9,980 nucleotides of DNA from Eubacterium sp. (GTDB lineage Bacteria; Bacillota; Clostridia; Oscillospirales; Acutalibacteraceae): positions 1 through 9,980 of the forward strand of contig JAFYGD010000108.1 in NCBI GenBank assembly GCA_017543415.1, given 5' to 3'. This document shows positions 8,705 to 9,980 of this stretch, piece by piece (position 1 is the first letter of the stretch; each line of letters begins with the position of its first letter). Both the position numbers and the translations under genes were made by a program. The notes beneath the pieces are model-generated. The model did no database searches and was not told the DNA's origin. It saw nothing but the letters and a program-made list of their open reading frames with translations.

Positions 8705-9508
8705 ATGATTTGGAAATGCAAAGAAAAGCAAATTGAATACGGCAGTAAGGTTCTGATTATGGGAATCGTTAACGTTACGCCCGATTCGTTTTCAGACGGC
8801 GGGCTTTTCGTTAATGCCGAAAACGCCGTAAACCACGCTCTTGAGCTTGAAAGGGACGGCGCGGATATTATTGATATAGGAGCGCAGTCAACCCGCCCGG
8901 GCTATAAAGAAATCGGCCCGCAGGAGGAGTGGGTGCGCCTTGAGCCCGTATTAAAGGAGCTGCGCGGTAAAACGCCCCTTCCCATATCTGTTGACACCTA
9001 TTTTCCGTTTGTTGCAAAAAGGGCGTTAGAAGCGGGCGCGGATATAATTAACGACGTAAGCGGCGCGCTTTTGCCCGAAATGGCTGAAATAATTAAAGAA
9101 AGCGGCGCAGGCTGGGTTATTATGCACAACGGCGCGGGCGGTATTAACGAGGTCGGCGGATTCTTTAAGAACGCAAAAGAAAAATGCAGGGAATACGGAA
9201 TCAATCCCGAACAGCTCTGCTTTGATATGGGTATCGGCTTCGGCAAAAGCTATGAGGAAAACCTTGAGCTTATCGCAAACGTTGAAAAGTATAAGCAAAA
9301 CGGCTTTCCGCTTTTGCTCGGCGTTTCAAGAAAACGCGTTATCGGCGCGGCAAGCGGCCAGCCCGAGCCCGAAAAACGCATTTACGGCAACATATCAGCC
9401 GATACGGCGGCTGTTTTGGGCGGAGCAGATATAATCCGTATACACGATGTAAAAAACGAAATACAGGGCGTCAGAACGGCGCAGGAGATAAAAAAATGGA
9501 TAAAATAA
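8705..9508 (+). CDS. folP: Dihydropteroate synthase
   Basis: FolP condenses 6-hydroxymethyl-7,8-dihydropterin pyrophosphate with p-aminobenzoate to form dihydropteroate; it is the sulfonamide target. The 267-residue TIM-barrel protein shows NVTPDSFSDGG (23-33), loop 2 GAQSTRPG (59-66), SVDT (95-98), NDVSG (116-120), MHNG (140-143), GIGFGK (176-181), SRKR (208-211) and RIHD (245-248). Small departures from the textbook motifs are MHNG for MHMRG, DMGIGFGK for DPGIGFGK and SRKR for SRKS; I consider these lineage variants, and nothing here proves resistance. The start follows the folE stop after one base with no Shine-Dalgarno sequence, so reinitiation is likely. The N-terminus MIWKCKEK is usual for Clostridia, which supports this start over Met19. 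Confidence 0.97.
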   Translation: MIWKCKEKQIEYGSKVLIMGIVNVTPDSFSDGGLFVNAENAVNHALELERDGADIIDIGAQSTRPGYKEIGPQEEWVRLEPVLKELRGKTPLPISVDTYFPFVAKRALEAGADIINDVSGALLPEMAEIIKESGAGWVIMHNGAGGINEVGGFFKNAKEKCREYGINPEQLCFDMGIGFGKSYEENLELIANVEKYKQNGFPLLLGVSRKRVIGAASGQPEPEKRIYGNISADTAAVLGGADIIRIHDVKNEIQGVRTAQEIKKWIK

Positions 9509-9855
9509 CAATCAGGGGCCTTAAAATCTTTGCCTATCACGGTGTAAACCCCGAGGAAAAGGAAAACGGTCAGAGCTTTATAATTGACGTTGATTACTTC
9601 CTTGACCTTGAAAAAGCCTGTAAAAGCGATTCGCTTGACGATACGGTGAGCTACGCGAAAGCCGTAAAAAGTATACGCAGAGTATTTACCGGAAAATCCT
9701 ATGATTTAATTGAAAGAGCGGCGCAGGTTATAGCTGACGCGCTGCTTGAAGATTTTAAAGAGATAGAAAAGGTAAGCGTTACCGTTAAAAAGCCCGAAGC
9801 GCCCGTAAGCGCTGAGTTTGATTATATGGCGGTAACGATTCACAGGGAGAGATAA
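9496..9855 (+). CDS. folB: Dihydroneopterin aldolase
   Basis: FolB cleaves 7,8-dihydroneopterin to 6-hydroxymethyl-7,8-dihydropterin and glycolaldehyde; the enzyme is usually an octamer. The 119 residues match the family end to end: RGLKIFAYHGVNPEEKENGQ (7-26) with the conserved E21, DDTVSYA with Y53, YDLIERAA with E73 in the pterin pocket, and SVTVKKPEAPV with the catalytic lysine (probably K98). The start lies inside the end of folP, a 13-base overlap, and has AGGAGA seven bases upstream. The next gene starts one base after its stop. Confidence 0.97.
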   Translation: MDKITIRGLKIFAYHGVNPEEKENGQSFIIDVDYFLDLEKACKSDSLDDTVSYAKAVKSIRRVFTGKSYDLIERAAQVIADALLEDFKEIEKVSVTVKKPEAPVSAEFDYMAVTIHRER

Positions 9856-9856
9856 T

Positions 9857-9980
9857 ATGAAATATATTATCGGTATCGGTACCAACATCGGCAACCGTAA
9901 AGAGAATATTGATTCCGCCGTTGAGGCGCTGAAGCTCGTTCCCAAATGCGAGGTTTTAATGGTTTCAAAAATCTATGAAA
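9857..9980 (+). CDS. folK: 2-amino-4-hydroxy-6-hydroxymethyldihydropteridine pyrophosphokinase, 5' part
   Basis: The reading frame is open from ATG at 9857 to the window end and gives 41 residues, beginning MKYIIGIGTNIGNRKENI and ending VLMVSKIYE. This is the start of HPPK: the common form is ALGSNLGDR.ENL followed by VSS.YET. FolK transfers pyrophosphate from ATP to 6-hydroxymethyl-dihydropterin and so makes the FolP substrate. AGGGAGA (9844-9850) lies six bases upstream. The gene is cut by the window edge rather than broken, and the start is one base after the folB stop. Confidence 0.92.
   Translation, partial: MKYIIGIGTNIGNRKENIDSAVEALKLVPKCEVLMVSKIYE

Noticed and set aside
8998..9298. 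Two minus-strand open frames inside folP
   Set aside because: Shadow frames opposite conserved DHPS motifs.

Overview
This window is the replication-origin region of a bacterial chromosome, most likely a Clostridia member and plausibly an Oscillospirales/Ruminococcaceae-type gut anaerobe. The reasons are the gene set and order dnaA-dnaN-yaaA(S4)-recF-remB-gyrB, the Firmicutes-specific remB, strong AAGGAGG-type ribosome binding sites, Clostridia-like protein variants, and GC-rich palindromic repeats of a kind I recall from that group. The order-level placement is an inference.

Layout. Positions 1-206 are very GC-rich and consist of hairpin-forming repeats: one GTAG-headed hairpin, then two bipartite double-hairpin units facing each other. 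The inner unit forms the last codons and the stop of a small AT-rich DUF559/Vsr-like nuclease gene (164-565, minus). Positions 566-730 hold a series of palindromes and no gene. From 731 to 5419, minus strand, runs the tightly packed operon dnaN-yaaA-recF-remB-gyrB, with every junction overlapping. Positions 5420-5676 are the probable oriC: DnaA-box-like 9-mers near the dnaA end, then a G-rich spacer, a TAATAATAGTAG DnaA-trio-like tract, and an AT-rich stretch beside dnaN. dnaA (5677-7014, minus) starts at a GTG embedded in a DnaA-box-like site. Positions 7015-7210 are an AT-rich divergent promoter region. From 7211 rightwards, plus strand, lies a second tight operon: a membrane-anchored LCP-like protein without recognisable catalytic arginines, then folE, folP, folB and the first 41 codons of folK, cut by the window end.

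How it works together. DnaA binds the boxes and opens oriC; DnaN is the sliding clamp; RecF supports repair at gaps and stalled forks; GyrB is the ATPase half of gyrase. The right-hand operon supplies the pterin branch of folate synthesis: FolE makes dihydroneopterin triphosphate, FolB and FolK convert the dephosphorylated pterin to 6-hydroxymethyl-dihydropterin pyrophosphate, and FolP joins it to p-aminobenzoate. A folate operon lies upstream of dnaA, where many Firmicutes carry rpmH-rnpA-yidC.

Most of the window is conserved housekeeping sequence. The items most worth a second look are the palindromic repeats fused to the DUF559 nuclease gene, the origin architecture with its TTTTCCACA-type boxes, the box over the dnaA start codon, and the degenerate LCP protein. 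I see no clear new multi-gene system, CRISPR array, tRNA or rRNA.
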